Origin: an uncultured Bacteroidota bacterium
GTDB lineage: Bacteria; Bacteroidota; Bacteroidia; Flavobacteriales_D; Crocinitomicaceae
DNA: 64,000 bases
Direction of reading: 5' to 3'
NCBI GenBank assembly: GCA_937899625.1
Contig: CALCCB010000163.1
Location: forward strand, 1-64,000
In this document: positions 1 to 10,606 of the stretch, one piece after another
Position numbering within the stretch: the first letter of the stretch is position 1
Layout: each line of letters opens with the position of its first letter
Translations under genes and position numbers: made by a program
The notes under the pieces: model-generated
The model's database searches: none
Seen by the model: only the letters and a program-made list of their open reading frames with translations
Told to the model about the DNA's origin: nothing

Positions 1-18
1 TGGAAAATCGATTTTCCA
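1..18. repeat. perfect 18-bp palindrome TGGAAAATCGATTTTCCA at the window edge
   Basis: Read directly: TGGAAAATC / GATTTTCCA are reverse complements; it may extend left of the window. Confidence 0.8.
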
Positions 19-107
19 ATAATTTTATAACACAAAAGTAACGCTTGTTTTAACTGTGGTTCACAAAAAATACATTAATTTGGATATTGTAATTCAACAA
101 GAAAGCT

Positions 108-422
108 ATGAAAATCTTATTCTATACACTTGCGGCATTAGTAACTTTAAGCTTCTATTCATGTGATGTTTTAAAAAACTATTCAACAGACGGTTTTTCA
201 ATTTCAGGAAACATTGTTTCCTATAATAATGCCCCAATGGCAGAATTGTCAGGAATTGAGTTCGCCTATGATGACAAAAAATTTGTTCGTGAATTAACGT
301 TCAAAATCACAGATGGTACTCACATGGATAAAATCCATAATATGATTGCTTTTTTACACAGCAAGCACCCGGATTATGAAATTGAGGTTGAATTACCAGC
401 AGAGTTTACTAAGATAGAGTAA
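108..422 (+). CDS. small putative lipoprotein, unknown function
   Basis: MKILFYTLAALVTLSFYSC lipobox-like N-terminus; 104 aa. Confidence 0.65.
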   Translation: MKILFYTLAALVTLSFYSCDVLKNYSTDGFSISGNIVSYNNAPMAELSGIEFAYDDKKFVRELTFKITDGTHMDKIHNMIAFLHSKHPDYEIEVELPAEFTKIE

Positions 423-558
423 TCATCAAAATATACAACCCTGTTTTTCAGTGGTTCACAACGCTGTTTTTTGGTAGATTACCAAATTGTTAATTATATC
501 AATTCACGATATTCCGATTAGTCCTTTCTAATACATTTGCTATGAAATTCATTTAATA

Positions 559-1215
559 ATGATCGCCATGGCAAACAAGTTAATTCAGTTCTTTTTACCT
601 AAAGACAGAGTCTTTTACACCTTATTCGAAAACGCCAGTGAAAACCTGGTTAAACTCTCCAAATTACTCGTCACTTTGGTGAACGAACCTGATTTCGGAA
701 AACGCAATGTTTTGATCAAAGAAATGGAAGATCTCGAACATGCAAATGACGAATTAACTCATCAAATTTTTCTTGAATTAGGCAAGAATTTTATTACTCC
801 GTTTGATCGGGAAGACATCCACAGTTTAGCTTCGGCGCTTGATGATATCGCAGACTATATTTATGCATCCGGTAAAAAAATCAATTTTTACAGAATTGAA
901 CCTACCTCAGATCAAGGAATTCAGAAGTCCGCCAATGCTATTAACGAAGCCGTTATCGCGGTTAAAGAGGCTGTAGAACAATTGAGAAATCTCAAAAACA
1001 CTCAAAAAATCATTGAGTGTGTTATTAAAATTAATAGCGCAGAGAACACTGCAGATGATATTTTCGACATGTGTATCGAGAAGCTATTTGACTCGGATGT
1101 TGACGCTAAGGAATTAATAAAGATGAGAGAACTTTATCAGTTTCTGGAAAATGTAACCGATAAGTGTGAAGACGCAGGTAATGTAATTGAATCGATCGTG
1201 GTTAAATACGCCTGA
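559..1215 (+). CDS. DUF47 / PhoU-like PiT accessory protein
   Basis: 218 aa, helical PhoU-like sequence (KLIQFFLPKDRVFYTLFENASENLVKLS...DDIADYIYASGKKI), directly upstream of a PiT transporter. Start may be 559 or 568. Confidence 0.9.
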   Translation: MIAMANKLIQFFLPKDRVFYTLFENASENLVKLSKLLVTLVNEPDFGKRNVLIKEMEDLEHANDELTHQIFLELGKNFITPFDREDIHSLASALDDIADYIYASGKKINFYRIEPTSDQGIQKSANAINEAVIAVKEAVEQLRNLKNTQKIIECVIKINSAENTADDIFDMCIEKLFDSDVDAKELIKMRELYQFLENVTDKCEDAGNVIESIVVKYA

Positions 1216-1251
1216 TCCAACTGTTCTTATTCACTTTTAACCATTCTGTTT

Positions 1252-2838
1252 ATGCTCACTTTATTGATCATTGTAATAGTTATTGCGCTTCTTTTCGATC
1301 TTGTCAATGGGTTTCACGATGCTGCGAATTCCATTGCCACAGTTGTTTCAACTAAAGTCTTAACGCCATTTCAAGCAGTGGTGTGGGCAGCGGGTTTTAA
1401 TATTATCGCTTTTTGGGTTTTCGATATGAGCGTAGGTAATACCGTTGCTAAAACTGTGGATAGCAGTGCAATCGACCTTTGGGTTATTCTTGCCGGCCTA
1501 TTGGCAGCAACCTTCTGGAATCTATTAACCTGGTGGCTGGGAATTCCTTCATCCTCCTCGCACACATTAATTGGAGGGTTTGCCGGGGCCGCTGTCGCTC
1601 ATGCAGGCTTTAGTGTTATAGCTTCCGCTGAAATCTTAACGGTCATTCTTTTTATTTTTTTAGCGCCCTTGATCGGAGGATTTATTGCCTTCCTAATTGC
1701 CCTTGTGACCATAAGCCGATCGTTTTGGAAAAAGATGTCTGTAATTTTTATCCTAACGGCGATCACTATTTATTTCATGATGTACATGATTGAATTCAAT
1801 GACATGAAGCCGATCATGATGTACATTGTCATTGGAATGATTACTGTTTTCATTATCACTTACTTTATCTTCGAGGCAATCAACAAGAAAAAGCCATCTG
1901 CCGTAAGAGAAGCTAACATGCATAAGAAGCTACAATTGCTTTCTTCAGCAGCATTTTCTCTTGGTCATGGTGGGGCAGACTCACAAAAAGTAATGGGGAT
2001 TATCTGTGCTGCCTTGATGGTATATGGAAATATGGCCAGGGATGGGAAAACAGACTCTGAGGTTCCAAGTTATCTTACTGTTGCTGAGGTCGTACAGATT
2101 GAATTCAAGGATGAATCCGGTAAAACCAAGAAATTCAAACCTCTTTATGGTGAATACAAAGGGGTACAGATGTATGTTGCAGGAGATGATGTACTGGATC
2201 TTAATTCGCAGGAGATCATCTATCATGAAGAAGAATTGAACCCGAACTATTCAGGCGCCTCAACTTTTCCCAAGTTTAAAAAGATAAAGAAAAAACTTGA
2301 AAACTTAACCGTATACTCTGATGGAGACATTCTATATGATGCATCTACTCACGACACCATCTTTAACGACAAGGCGTTAAACTCAAACTACAAAAAGGCC
2401 GTCATTTTTAAAGAGGTAACGGACCCAGACAAATTTGAACTTCTCGCGGGGCACAAGATCAAAACAAAAGTAAAATCTGAAACAATGCCTTTCTGGATAG
2501 CATTCGGTTGTTATTTAATGATCGGTTTAGGAACCTTGATGGGTGGATGGAAGATCGTAAAAACAATGGGGACCAAAATCACCAAGGTAACTCCTCTTGA
2601 AGGTGTTTGTGCCGAAACAGCAGGTGCTTTGACTCTTTTCACGGTCAGCCAGTTCGGAATCCCTGTTTCAACTACGCATACGATTACAGGATCGATAATT
2701 GGCGTGGGGGCAACAAAGCGACTAAGTGCTGTTCGCTGGGGCGTAACTATCAACCTACTTTGGGCGTGGATCCTTACAATACCTGTAAGTGCATTACTAG
2801 CTGCCATTTTTTACTGGGTCATCCATTTATTTGTTTAA
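1252..2838 (+). CDS. inorganic phosphate transporter, PiT family
   Basis: Duplicated PiT signatures (DLVNGFHDAANSIATVVSTKVLTP; GIPVSTTHTITGSIIGVGATKR) with a central soluble loop. Confidence 0.95.
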   Translation: MLTLLIIVIVIALLFDLVNGFHDAANSIATVVSTKVLTPFQAVVWAAGFNIIAFWVFDMSVGNTVAKTVDSSAIDLWVILAGLLAATFWNLLTWWLGIPSSSSHTLIGGFAGAAVAHAGFSVIASAEILTVILFIFLAPLIGGFIAFLIALVTISRSFWKKMSVIFILTAITIYFMMYMIEFNDMKPIMMYIVIGMITVFIITYFIFEAINKKKPSAVREANMHKKLQLLSSAAFSLGHGGADSQKVMGIICAALMVYGNMARDGKTDSEVPSYLTVAEVVQIEFKDESGKTKKFKPLYGEYKGVQMYVAGDDVLDLNSQEIIYHEEELNPNYSGASTFPKFKKIKKKLENLTVYSDGDILYDASTHDTIFNDKALNSNYKKAVIFKEVTDPDKFELLAGHKIKTKVKSETMPFWIAFGCYLMIGLGTLMGGWKIVKTMGTKITKVTPLEGVCAETAGALTLFTVSQFGIPVSTTHTITGSIIGVGATKRLSAVRWGVTINLLWAWILTIPVSALLAAIFYWVIHLFV

Positions 2839-2843
2839 AACAT

Positions 2844-2868
2844 AAGGCGGGTAATGTCCGCCTTTTTT
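2844..2868 (+). terminator. rho-independent terminator after the PiT gene
   Basis: GGCGG-N7-CCGCC hairpin followed by T6. Confidence 0.75.
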
Positions 2869-3238
2869 ATGAATCCAAAATATCTGGATTAACATACGTT
2901 TCCTGCAGAGGCTTTCTGAAATAGAAATAGGTCTGAGCAATCACTCCAAACACAAAATAGATCAACAGTACATAAAAGTATTTGAAAGAACTGCGCTCAA
3001 AAAGAAAAATGGTAAAGCCGGTGAACAATGTCAAAAAAACATGCATGACCTGAATGAGCCAAAAAGGGTGTTTCCAAAGATTGAATAAGATCATGACGGC
3101 CAGATAAGGAAGTGAAAACAAACCTGAAACAAGTACAAATAACAAAATGGCGACTGGCTCACCCAATAAAAGGCCACAAATCGCACTTCCAGCGATCACT
3201 GAAATTAACCATGACAAGACTATGCTGCCTATTTTCAA
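2867..3238 (-). CDS. small integral membrane protein
   Basis: Several hydrophobic segments; overlaps the start of tadA by 4 nt. Confidence 0.6.
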   Translation of the reverse strand: MKIGSIVLSWLISVIAGSAICGLLLGEPVAILLFVLVSGLFSLPYLAVMILFNLWKHPFWLIQVMHVFLTLFTGFTIFLFERSSFKYFYVLLIYFVFGVIAQTYFYFRKPLQETYVNPDILDS

Positions 3239-3681
3239 GAGCGTTTATTTTTAAAAAAATCTAACACCAAATCTCCACATTCCTTTTCCAAAACTCCACC
3301 AGTTATCTTTGTTTGTGGATGATACAATTCGTTGCCAAACCTTCCTGCTCCTCTTTTAGGGTCTGCCGCACCAAATACAATGTTATCAATCTGCGACCAA
3401 TACAAGGCCCCGGCACACATGGCACACGGTTCCAATGTTACATATAGTGTACATCCTTTTAAGTATTTCCCGCCAAGGCTTTCGGCTGCCGCCGTTATTG
3501 CCTGCATTTCTGCATGGGCGGTCACATCATTCAAGTGCTCAGTAAAGTTGTGCGCTCTTGCTATGATCCTTCCTTTAAATGCAACCACAGCTCCAACAGG
3601 AACCTCATCTTCAGAAAATGCTTTCTGAGCCTCGATAAGCGCTTGCTTCATAAAATACTCATCAGTAAAAGGCTCGATCAT
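3235..3681 (-). CDS. tadA: tRNA-specific adenosine deaminase / nucleoside deaminase
   Basis: HAEMQAI and PCAMCAGA zinc-deaminase motifs. Confidence 0.92.
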   Translation of the reverse strand: MIEPFTDEYFMKQALIEAQKAFSEDEVPVGAVVAFKGRIIARAHNFTEHLNDVTAHAEMQAITAAAESLGGKYLKGCTLYVTLEPCAMCAGALYWSQIDNIVFGAADPKRGAGRFGNELYHPQTKITGGVLEKECGDLVLDFFKNKRS

Positions 3682-3829
3682 TTTTTATGTTTTCGTTGTA
3701 TGTGTTTTTGCTCTGGGTATTTCATATAATTTAAATGCCCTATTCGGTTTTATTTTTACCAAAGTAACCAATTTTAAAAGTAACAGGTTTCAACTTTAAA
3801 TACCGGATTCAAAATATTACATTTGGAAC

Positions 3830-4735
3830 ATGCCAGATATCTCTAAACCCAAAGCACTTCAACCGGGTGACCTTGTCATGATCATCGCACCGGCCAAAGC
3901 AATTGAATCATCACATGTTTATTATGCCAAGGAATTGTTTGAATCGAAAGGGTACAAGGTGCAGGTAAGCGAGCACTGTTTAGGAAATCACCATTATTTT
4001 TCAGGAACAGACGCTCAAAGGACCTCTGACCTTCAAAAGGCGATAGATAACCCGGAAGTAAAAGCGATCATTTGTGCCCGAGGAGGCTATGGATGTGTCA
4101 GGATCGTCGATCGTGTTCAATGGGCCGGGATCATCCGTGAACCAAAATGGATGGTTGGATTCAGTGACGTAACCGTATTCCACCAAAGAATGCAACGTTA
4201 CGGGATTGAGAGTTTACACGCTACGATGCCTTTAAACTATCAAGAAAATTCCAGCGAATCACTGGACTCCCTTTTCAAGGTCTTACAAGGAGAACCATAC
4301 AGTGTTTCCTCACCGACAAACCAAAACAATAAACCCGGTTTAGCAACAGGTAAATTGATCGGAGGTAATTTGAGCATCCTGTTTAGCTTGCTATCTACTG
4401 ATGATCGTCCGTATTATTCGGACTGCATTCTGTACATAGAAGATCTTTCCGAACAGCTTTATCACATAGATCGAATTTTTCATACTCTCCGCAAATCAGG
4501 TATTCTTGAAATAATTTCTGGTCTCGTTGTGGGCGGGATGACGGATATGAAAGACACAGCTATTCCATTTGGAAAAAATCTGGAAGAGATCATCCTCGAA
4601 CATTTGGAGTATCGAAAAATACCAATTTGTTTTAATTTTCCTGCTGGTCATATCCCTGACAACCAGGCACTAATCCTTGGCAGACAATGTAATCTTCATG
4701 TCAACTCAGAAGGCGCCAGACTTAATTTTGACTGA
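3830..4735 (+). CDS. LD-carboxypeptidase (peptidase S66, muramoyltetrapeptide carboxypeptidase)
   Basis: ICARGGYGCVRIVD...WMVGFSDVT motif and C-terminal FPAGH. Confidence 0.92.
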   Translation: MPDISKPKALQPGDLVMIIAPAKAIESSHVYYAKELFESKGYKVQVSEHCLGNHHYFSGTDAQRTSDLQKAIDNPEVKAIICARGGYGCVRIVDRVQWAGIIREPKWMVGFSDVTVFHQRMQRYGIESLHATMPLNYQENSSESLDSLFKVLQGEPYSVSSPTNQNNKPGLATGKLIGGNLSILFSLLSTDDRPYYSDCILYIEDLSEQLYHIDRIFHTLRKSGILEIISGLVVGGMTDMKDTAIPFGKNLEEIILEHLEYRKIPICFNFPAGHIPDNQALILGRQCNLHVNSEGARLNFD

Positions 4736-4796
4736 TTATTGCTATCTATAATGAATCTAAATAAGAACCAAAATCCCACTAATTTGTTCCATCTAT

Positions 4797-4804
4797 TAAA
4801 TTTG
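4797..4804 (+). promoter_or_regulatory. Bacteroidota -7 element TAAATTTG upstream of sdhC
   Basis: Matches TAnnTTTG; 34 nt before the sdhC ATG. Confidence 0.5.
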
Positions 4805-4837
4805 CGGGGATAATTTCAAACAAGAAATTTTACATGT

Positions 4838-5731
4838 ATGAGTAATTCAGCTATTCTTTCATCATCGATCGCCAAAAAATACTGGATGGCATTAACAGGT
4901 TTGTTCCTGTGTCTGTTTTTGGTTGGTCACCTTTTAGGAAACCTTCAATTGATCTTTATCACAGGAGAAGAAGGAAAAAGAGCATTCAACGAGTATGCTT
5001 ATTTTATGACCCACAATCCTTTTGTGAAGGTCTTATCGTATGTTACCTATCTATCCATTTTATTCCATGCGATCGATGGATTCTTATTAACCATCAAAAA
5101 CAAAAAAGCACGACCGGTACCTTATGCATATAACAATCCGGGAGCAAACTCAAGTACCCCATCAAGATACATGGCGCTTTTAGGCAGTTTGATCCTGATT
5201 TTTATCGTTACGCACATGGCCAACTTCTGGTGGAAAATGAAATTTTCGTCAGATCCAATGCCACTTCATCAAGTGGTTGTGGCAAACCCTCAATCCGGAG
5301 CGGAAGAAACTTTTTACATCACCCACACCGGTGATTATGTTCCAACTTCTGCATTCGTAGGTGAAGGTGAAATGCCAGCGGCAATGGAAGTGAGAAACGG
5401 AACGGAATTTTACTTGAAAGAAGTCAATTTGAAAAGGGGTGAAGGTTATAAGGATCTTCATTCTGTTGTTCTTTCATTCTTTGGACAGGACAAAACAAAA
5501 GATGGGGTTCCTGAAAAGAACGAGATGGCATTGTTTGCCGTTCTGTTTTATGTAATCGCTATGATGGTACTTGCATTCCACTTATGGCATGGGTTTGCGT
5601 CGGCATTCCAGTCATTAGGATTGAACCACAAGGCTTACAATAAGATGATCAAGATGGCTGGACAGACATTTGCAATCATCGTTCCGGCTTTGTTTGCGAT
5701 CATTCCGATCTTATTATTCATGAATAAATAG
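4838..5731 (+). CDS. sdhC: succinate dehydrogenase cytochrome b subunit
   Basis: Hydrophobic cytochrome b558-type protein ([25 protein letters not shown]), first gene of an sdhCAB operon. Confidence 0.93.
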   Translation: MSNSAILSSSIAKKYWMALTGLFLCLFLVGHLLGNLQLIFITGEEGKRAFNEYAYFMTHNPFVKVLSYVTYLSILFHAIDGFLLTIKNKKARPVPYAYNNPGANSSTPSRYMALLGSLILIFIVTHMANFWWKMKFSSDPMPLHQVVVANPQSGAEETFYITHTGDYVPTSAFVGEGEMPAAMEVRNGTEFYLKEVNLKRGEGYKDLHSVVLSFFGQDKTKDGVPEKNEMALFAVLFYVIAMMVLAFHLWHGFASAFQSLGLNHKAYNKMIKMAGQTFAIIVPALFAIIPILLFMNK

Positions 5732-5750
5732 AAATCAAGATATTCAGATT

Positions 5751-7763
5751 ATGTCAATTCTAGATTCTAAAATACCAGAGGGTCCAATAGCAGAAAAGTG
5801 GACCAACCATAAGAACCGCCTAAAGTTGGTTGCGCCTAATAACCGCCCTAAGATCGATGTGATCGTTGTGGGTACAGGTTTAGCAGGAGCATCCGCCGCG
5901 GCATCTCTTGGAGAAATGGGTTACAATGTGAAAGCTTTCTGTTTTCAGGACTCACCAAGAAGAGCGCACTCAATTGCTGCACAGGGAGGTATCAATGCTG
6001 CAAAAAACTACCAGAATGATGGTGACTCCATTTATCGCTTGTTCTATGACACGATCAAAGGAGGAGACTATCGTGCGCGAGAAGCGAATGTTTATCGTTT
6101 AGCGGAAGTTTCAGGAAACATCATTGATCAGTGCGTTGCTCAAGGAGTTCCTTTTGCGCGCGAATATGGTGGTATGCTTGATAACCGTTCTTTTGGAGGC
6201 GTCCAAGTACAACGTACATTCTACGCTGCAGGTCAAACTGGTCAGCAGTTATTGTTGGGGGCTTATTCAGCTCTTTCAAGACAGATTGGATTAGGTCGCG
6301 TTCAAATGTTGAATCGTCACGAAATGCTTGACCTTGTTCTTGTTGACGGAAAAGCTCGCGGGATCATCGCAAGAAACCTGGTAAATGGTGAAATCGAAAG
6401 ACATTCTGCACATGCCGTTGTTTTAGCATCTGGAGGTTATGGAAACGTGTATTTCCTTTCAACAAATGCAATGGGAAGTAACGTTACCGCAGCTTGGAAG
6501 GCGCATAAAAAAGGGGCTTATTTTGCGAACCCTTGTTATGTACAGATCCACCCGACATGTATTCCCGTTCATGGAACGAACCAGTCAAAGCTGACATTGA
6601 TGTCCGAATCGCTTCGTAACTCAGGAAGAATTTGGGTGCCTAAGAAAAAAGAGGATGCTGAAGCGATCAGAGCAGGTCAATTAAAACCAACTCAAATTGC
6701 AGAAGAAGACCGTGATTATTATCTGGAGAGAAGATATCCTGCGTTCGGAAACCTTGTGCCAAGAGACGTTGCAAGCCGTGCGGCTAAGGAGCGTTGTGAT
6801 GCAGGATTCGGAATAGAAGCAAATGATACAAACGAAGGTGTTTATCTTGATTTCGCCTCTGAAATAAAGGCAAAAGGAAAACAAGCCGCTTTCGCTCAGG
6901 GAGATCATGATCCAAGTGAAGAAAAGACCATCGAATTGGGTAAAAAATGGGTAGAAGAAAAATACGGGAACCTTTTCCAGATGTATGAAAAGATCACCGA
7001 TGAAAATCCATATGAAACGCCAATGAAGATCTATCCTGCGGTTCACTACACGATGGGTGGACTTTGGGTTGATTATAATCTTCAAAGTACAATTCCAGGG
7101 TGTTTTGTTGCAGGTGAAGCAAATTTCTCTGATCACGGAGCAAATAGACTTGGTGCCTCTGCATTGATGCAGGGTCTTGCAGACGGATATTTCGTTATTC
7201 CTTACACTGTTTCCAATTATTTAGCAGACGAGATCAGAACAGGTAAAATTCCTACTGACTCTCCTGAATTTGATGAAGCAGAGAAGAAAGTAAAAGATTT
7301 GATCCAGAAATTCTTAACAAATAATGGTTCTAAATCAGTTGATCATTTCCACAAAAAACTTGGATTGATCATGTGGAACAAGGTTGGGATGGCAAGAAGC
7401 GAACAAGGTCTGAATGAAGCCATTCAAGAAATCTCCGCTCTTCGTGATGAGTTCTATAAGGATGTTTATGTACCTGGTAATGCGGATGAGTTAAATCCTG
7501 AATTGGAAAAAGCACTTCGTGTTGCTGACTTCCTTGAGTTAGGTCAACTTATGGCAAGAGATGCTTTACAGCGCAAAGAGTCTTGTGGAGGGCATTTCCG
7601 TGAAGAATATCAGGATGCAGAAGGCGAAACACTTCGTGATGATGAAAACTTCAAGTTTGCCGCAGCATGGGAATACAAAGGAATGGACATTAACCAGTCT
7701 GAGCTTCATAAAGAAGATCTGAAGTATGAATACATCAAGATCGCAGCTCGAAACTACAAGTAA
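5751..7763 (+). CDS. sdhA: succinate dehydrogenase/fumarate reductase flavoprotein subunit
   Basis: FAD-binding [44 protein letters not shown]. Confidence 0.97.
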   Translation: MSILDSKIPEGPIAEKWTNHKNRLKLVAPNNRPKIDVIVVGTGLAGASAAASLGEMGYNVKAFCFQDSPRRAHSIAAQGGINAAKNYQNDGDSIYRLFYDTIKGGDYRAREANVYRLAEVSGNIIDQCVAQGVPFAREYGGMLDNRSFGGVQVQRTFYAAGQTGQQLLLGAYSALSRQIGLGRVQMLNRHEMLDLVLVDGKARGIIARNLVNGEIERHSAHAVVLASGGYGNVYFLSTNAMGSNVTAAWKAHKKGAYFANPCYVQIHPTCIPVHGTNQSKLTLMSESLRNSGRIWVPKKKEDAEAIRAGQLKPTQIAEEDRDYYLERRYPAFGNLVPRDVASRAAKERCDAGFGIEANDTNEGVYLDFASEIKAKGKQAAFAQGDHDPSEEKTIELGKKWVEEKYGNLFQMYEKITDENPYETPMKIYPAVHYTMGGLWVDYNLQSTIPGCFVAGEANFSDHGANRLGASALMQGLADGYFVIPYTVSNYLADEIRTGKIPTDSPEFDEAEKKVKDLIQKFLTNNGSKSVDHFHKKLGLIMWNKVGMARSEQGLNEAIQEISALRDEFYKDVYVPGNADELNPELEKALRVADFLELGQLMARDALQRKESCGGHFREEYQDAEGETLRDDENFKFAAAWEYKGMDINQSELHKEDLKYEYIKIAARNYK

Positions 7764-7790
7764 TTAGATTCAATCAGAAAAACATTAGAT

Positions 7791-8558
7791 ATGGCATCAA
7801 AGTTTATCAATATAACCCTAAAGATCTGGAGACAAAAAAATTCTCAGGCAAAGGGTAGTATGGAAACATACAAACTTGATCATGTTTCCACTGACAGTTC
7901 ATTCCTTGAAATGCTGGACCAGTTGAACGAACAGCTGATCAATGAAAGAAAAGAACCGATCGCATTCGATCACGATTGTCGTGAAGGAATCTGTGGAATG
8001 TGTTCATTATATATTAATGGAAGAGCTCATGGGCCAGATACAGGTATTACAACTTGTCAGCTTCATATGAGAATGTTCAAAGATGGTGATACTATTTACG
8101 TTGAGCCTTGGAGATCTGCAGCTTTCCCGGTTATTAAAGACCTTGTTGTAGACAGAAGTGCTTTTGATAGAATTCAGCAAGCAGGAGGATTTGTTTCTGT
8201 CAACACATCTGGAAGAACGATCGATGCAAACTCAATTCCTGTTCCTAAGACAGATGCTGATAAGGCTTTTGAAGCTGCGGCTTGTATCGGATGTGGTGCA
8301 TGTGTTGCTACTTGCAAAAACGGATCAGCCATGCTTTTCGTAGGTGCGAAAGTTTCACAGTATGCCTTACTTCCTCAAGGAAAAGTTGAAGCAAAAAATC
8401 GTGTTTTGAACATGGTTCGCCAAATGGACGAAGAAGGATTTGGTAACTGTACAAATACAGGAGCTTGTGAAATCGAATGTCCAAAAGGTATCTCACTGGA
8501 AAACATCGCGCGCATGAATCGAGAGTTTTTAACCGCAGCTCTTTCCAACGAAGATTAA
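7791..8558 (+). CDS. sdhB: succinate dehydrogenase/fumarate reductase iron-sulfur subunit
   Basis: [15 protein letters not shown] 2Fe-2S motif and [11 protein letters not shown] cluster motif. Confidence 0.97.
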   Translation: MASKFINITLKIWRQKNSQAKGSMETYKLDHVSTDSSFLEMLDQLNEQLINERKEPIAFDHDCREGICGMCSLYINGRAHGPDTGITTCQLHMRMFKDGDTIYVEPWRSAAFPVIKDLVVDRSAFDRIQQAGGFVSVNTSGRTIDANSIPVPKTDADKAFEAAACIGCGACVATCKNGSAMLFVGAKVSQYALLPQGKVEAKNRVLNMVRQMDEEGFGNCTNTGACEIECPKGISLENIARMNREFLTAALSNED

Positions 8559-8579
8559 TTTTCAAAATACCTCATTTGC

Positions 8580-8609
8580 AAGGGATAGCAGAAATGTTAT
8601 CCCTTTTTT
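8580..8609 (+). terminator. rho-independent terminator of the sdhCAB operon
   Basis: AAGGGATA...TATCCCTT stem followed by a T tract. Confidence 0.75.
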
Positions 8610-8695
8610 CAACCTATTTATGGGTAAAAACGTTTACATTCACAAAATCAATAAATTATTTTTGTATTATATTAGCGCAACCAAAATTTAATCTT

Positions 8696-10498
8696 ATGAA
8701 AAAATTATTACTTTCTTTAGTAGTGGTAGCTTCCGGATTCTTGTCATATGGACAGGCGATTGTAGCAGGTATTTCTCCTGCTTCAGTTCAAGGAAACTAT
8801 GAATTTACATGGGCTGATCCAGCTGGGGGAGACTGGACAACATTGGACCTTAACATCCCTGGAAACTTTGTTCAGGCAGAGCTTATGCTTGTTGATGATG
8901 GAACAACAGGGAATAACGCCACTTATGGGTTCCCAAACTCATTGGCAGGCTGTAACGCGTTAGTTAACGATCTTACAGGTAAAATTGCAGTTGTATATCG
9001 TGCAGACTGCCAATTTGGTACCAAAGCTCTTAATGCTGAAACTGCAGGAGCTGTTGGGGTTATCATTATCAACCACTCTGGTGCACCCGCTGGTATGGCT
9101 GGTGGTAACGATGGAGCGAGCCTTGTGAACAACATTCCTGTAGTAATGATCTCAACAACAGATGGAGAGGCGCTTATTACAGAAATGGGTAACGGACCGG
9201 TAGAAATGTTCATTGGAAACAAAACGGGTCTTTATGGAGATGATGCTGGTATCCTTGCTAACGCATGGCAAGCACCTCTAATTTCTAAGTTGGGTGGTCT
9301 TCCTTCTCAATTGGCTCAAAACGCAGGTGAATATAGTTTTGAATTAGGAGCAAGAGTATATAACTATGGAACAAATGCTCAATCAGCTGTAACGTTAAAC
9401 GCAACTATTACTGGTCCTTCAGGGGTGGTTTACAACAACACTACTTCTGCATTCACGTTGAACGCTGCTTCAACAACTGCAGACTCAGCAGATGTTTGGT
9501 CTGGAGGAACAGTAACTTTACCAAACTTTGATTTTGATCCTGCTAACCCACTTCACGTTCCAGGACGTTATACTTTAACGTATACACTTGATTTGAATGG
9601 TGCCACTGATGAATATGATGGTGATAACACTTATTCAGCTGATTTCGTTATTCAAGATGAGATCTACTCTGTTGTTCAATTGGATGCTACTACGGGGCTT
9701 CCTGATGGAAACCAATTCTATCAACCAGGAACATGGACCACTACTTTTGATGCGTGTATTGTAATTGACAATCCTAACGCAAGTCGTTTGGCAGTTGATG
9801 GGCTTTACTTCTCGGCGGTAACTTCTACTGCTTCTGGTCTAACTCTAGACGGTGAAGAAATGGGATTATACCTTTACACTTGGGATGATGTGTTCACAGA
9901 TTTGAACGACGCTAACTTTCCTGCAAATACATGGACATTGAATGAAGTTGCTAGTGGGTATTACTACTATCCTAGCGACCTTCAAGGAGAAACAGTTTAC
10001 GGACAGTTCGCTAACCAGGTTGCTCTTCAGGACAACCAGCGTTACTTAGCGTGTGTTCAAACGGTGAACCAAGAAGTTTTCTTAGGTTTTGACAATACAT
10101 CAAATGTTACATGGAATGTTGATACATATTTGCAACCAGTAGCACCAGTAGGAAATGATGGTTCTTACTTCGCGGTAGGATTTGGATCTGATGTTCCTCC
10201 TGCAATTGGTGTTCGTGTTTTCAACGCTGCTGAATTAGGAATCAATGAGGAAGCTTCTATCGAAGGTTCTGCATATCCAAACCCAGCAGTTGATGTTGTA
10301 ACTGTTGCTATGGACGCTGAAGGTTCAGCTACATTGAACATTACTGATCTTGCAGGTAGAACTGTTGCTTCTCACACAATCTCTTTGGTTGCTGGAAAAG
10401 CTCAGATCAATGTTGCTGATCTTAACAGCGGAGCTTATATCTTCAATGTTGTATTGGAAGACGGAAGAACTTCTCAGTTCAACGTAGTTAAGAAATAA
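8696..10498 (+). CDS. secreted PA-domain protein with T9SS type A C-terminal sorting domain
   Basis: MKKLLLSLVVVASGFLSYGQ signal peptide; PA-like segment (GKIAVVYRADCQFGTKALNAETAGAVGVIIINHSG); C-terminal AYPNPAVDVVTV...LTDLAGRTV...GAYIFNVVLEDGRTSQFNVVKK. The ATG at 8696 is preferred over the upstream ORF start (8477), which lies inside sdhB. Confidence 0.88.
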   Translation: MKKLLLSLVVVASGFLSYGQAIVAGISPASVQGNYEFTWADPAGGDWTTLDLNIPGNFVQAELMLVDDGTTGNNATYGFPNSLAGCNALVNDLTGKIAVVYRADCQFGTKALNAETAGAVGVIIINHSGAPAGMAGGNDGASLVNNIPVVMISTTDGEALITEMGNGPVEMFIGNKTGLYGDDAGILANAWQAPLISKLGGLPSQLAQNAGEYSFELGARVYNYGTNAQSAVTLNATITGPSGVVYNNTTSAFTLNAASTTADSADVWSGGTVTLPNFDFDPANPLHVPGRYTLTYTLDLNGATDEYDGDNTYSADFVIQDEIYSVVQLDATTGLPDGNQFYQPGTWTTTFDACIVIDNPNASRLAVDGLYFSAVTSTASGLTLDGEEMGLYLYTWDDVFTDLNDANFPANTWTLNEVASGYYYYPSDLQGETVYGQFANQVALQDNQRYLACVQTVNQEVFLGFDNTSNVTWNVDTYLQPVAPVGNDGSYFAVGFGSDVPPAIGVRVFNAAELGINEEASIEGSAYPNPAVDVVTVAMDAEGSATLNITDLAGRTVASHTISLVAGKAQINVADLNSGAYIFNVVLEDGRTSQFNVVKK

Positions 10499-10520
10499 TA
10501 TCCCTAACGATATTTAGAAA

Positions 10521-10547
10521 GGGTTGACTTCGGTCAGCCCTTTTTTT
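10521..10547 (+). terminator. UUCG-tetraloop rho-independent terminator
   Basis: GGGTTGAC-TTCG-GTCAGCCC-T7. Confidence 0.85.
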
Positions 10548-10551
10548 ATGT

Positions 10552-10578
10552 AAAAAAGGCTGACCATAACGGACAGCC
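10552..10578 (-). terminator. rho-independent terminator for the convergent minus-strand gene
   Basis: A6-GGCTGACC...GGACAGCC; reads on the minus strand as a hairpin plus T tract, directly next to the plus-strand terminator. Confidence 0.7.
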
Positions 10579-10606
10579 TTTCAACCTAACTTAACTTATG
10601 TACGAA

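Noticed and set aside
6681-7136. 151-aa minus-strand ORF
   Set aside because: Antisense within sdhA; no family features and composition typical of antisense translation.
8477-8695. N-terminal extension of the PA-domain protein ORF
   Set aside because: Overlaps the sdhB end and the sdh terminator; a proper signal peptide begins at 8696.
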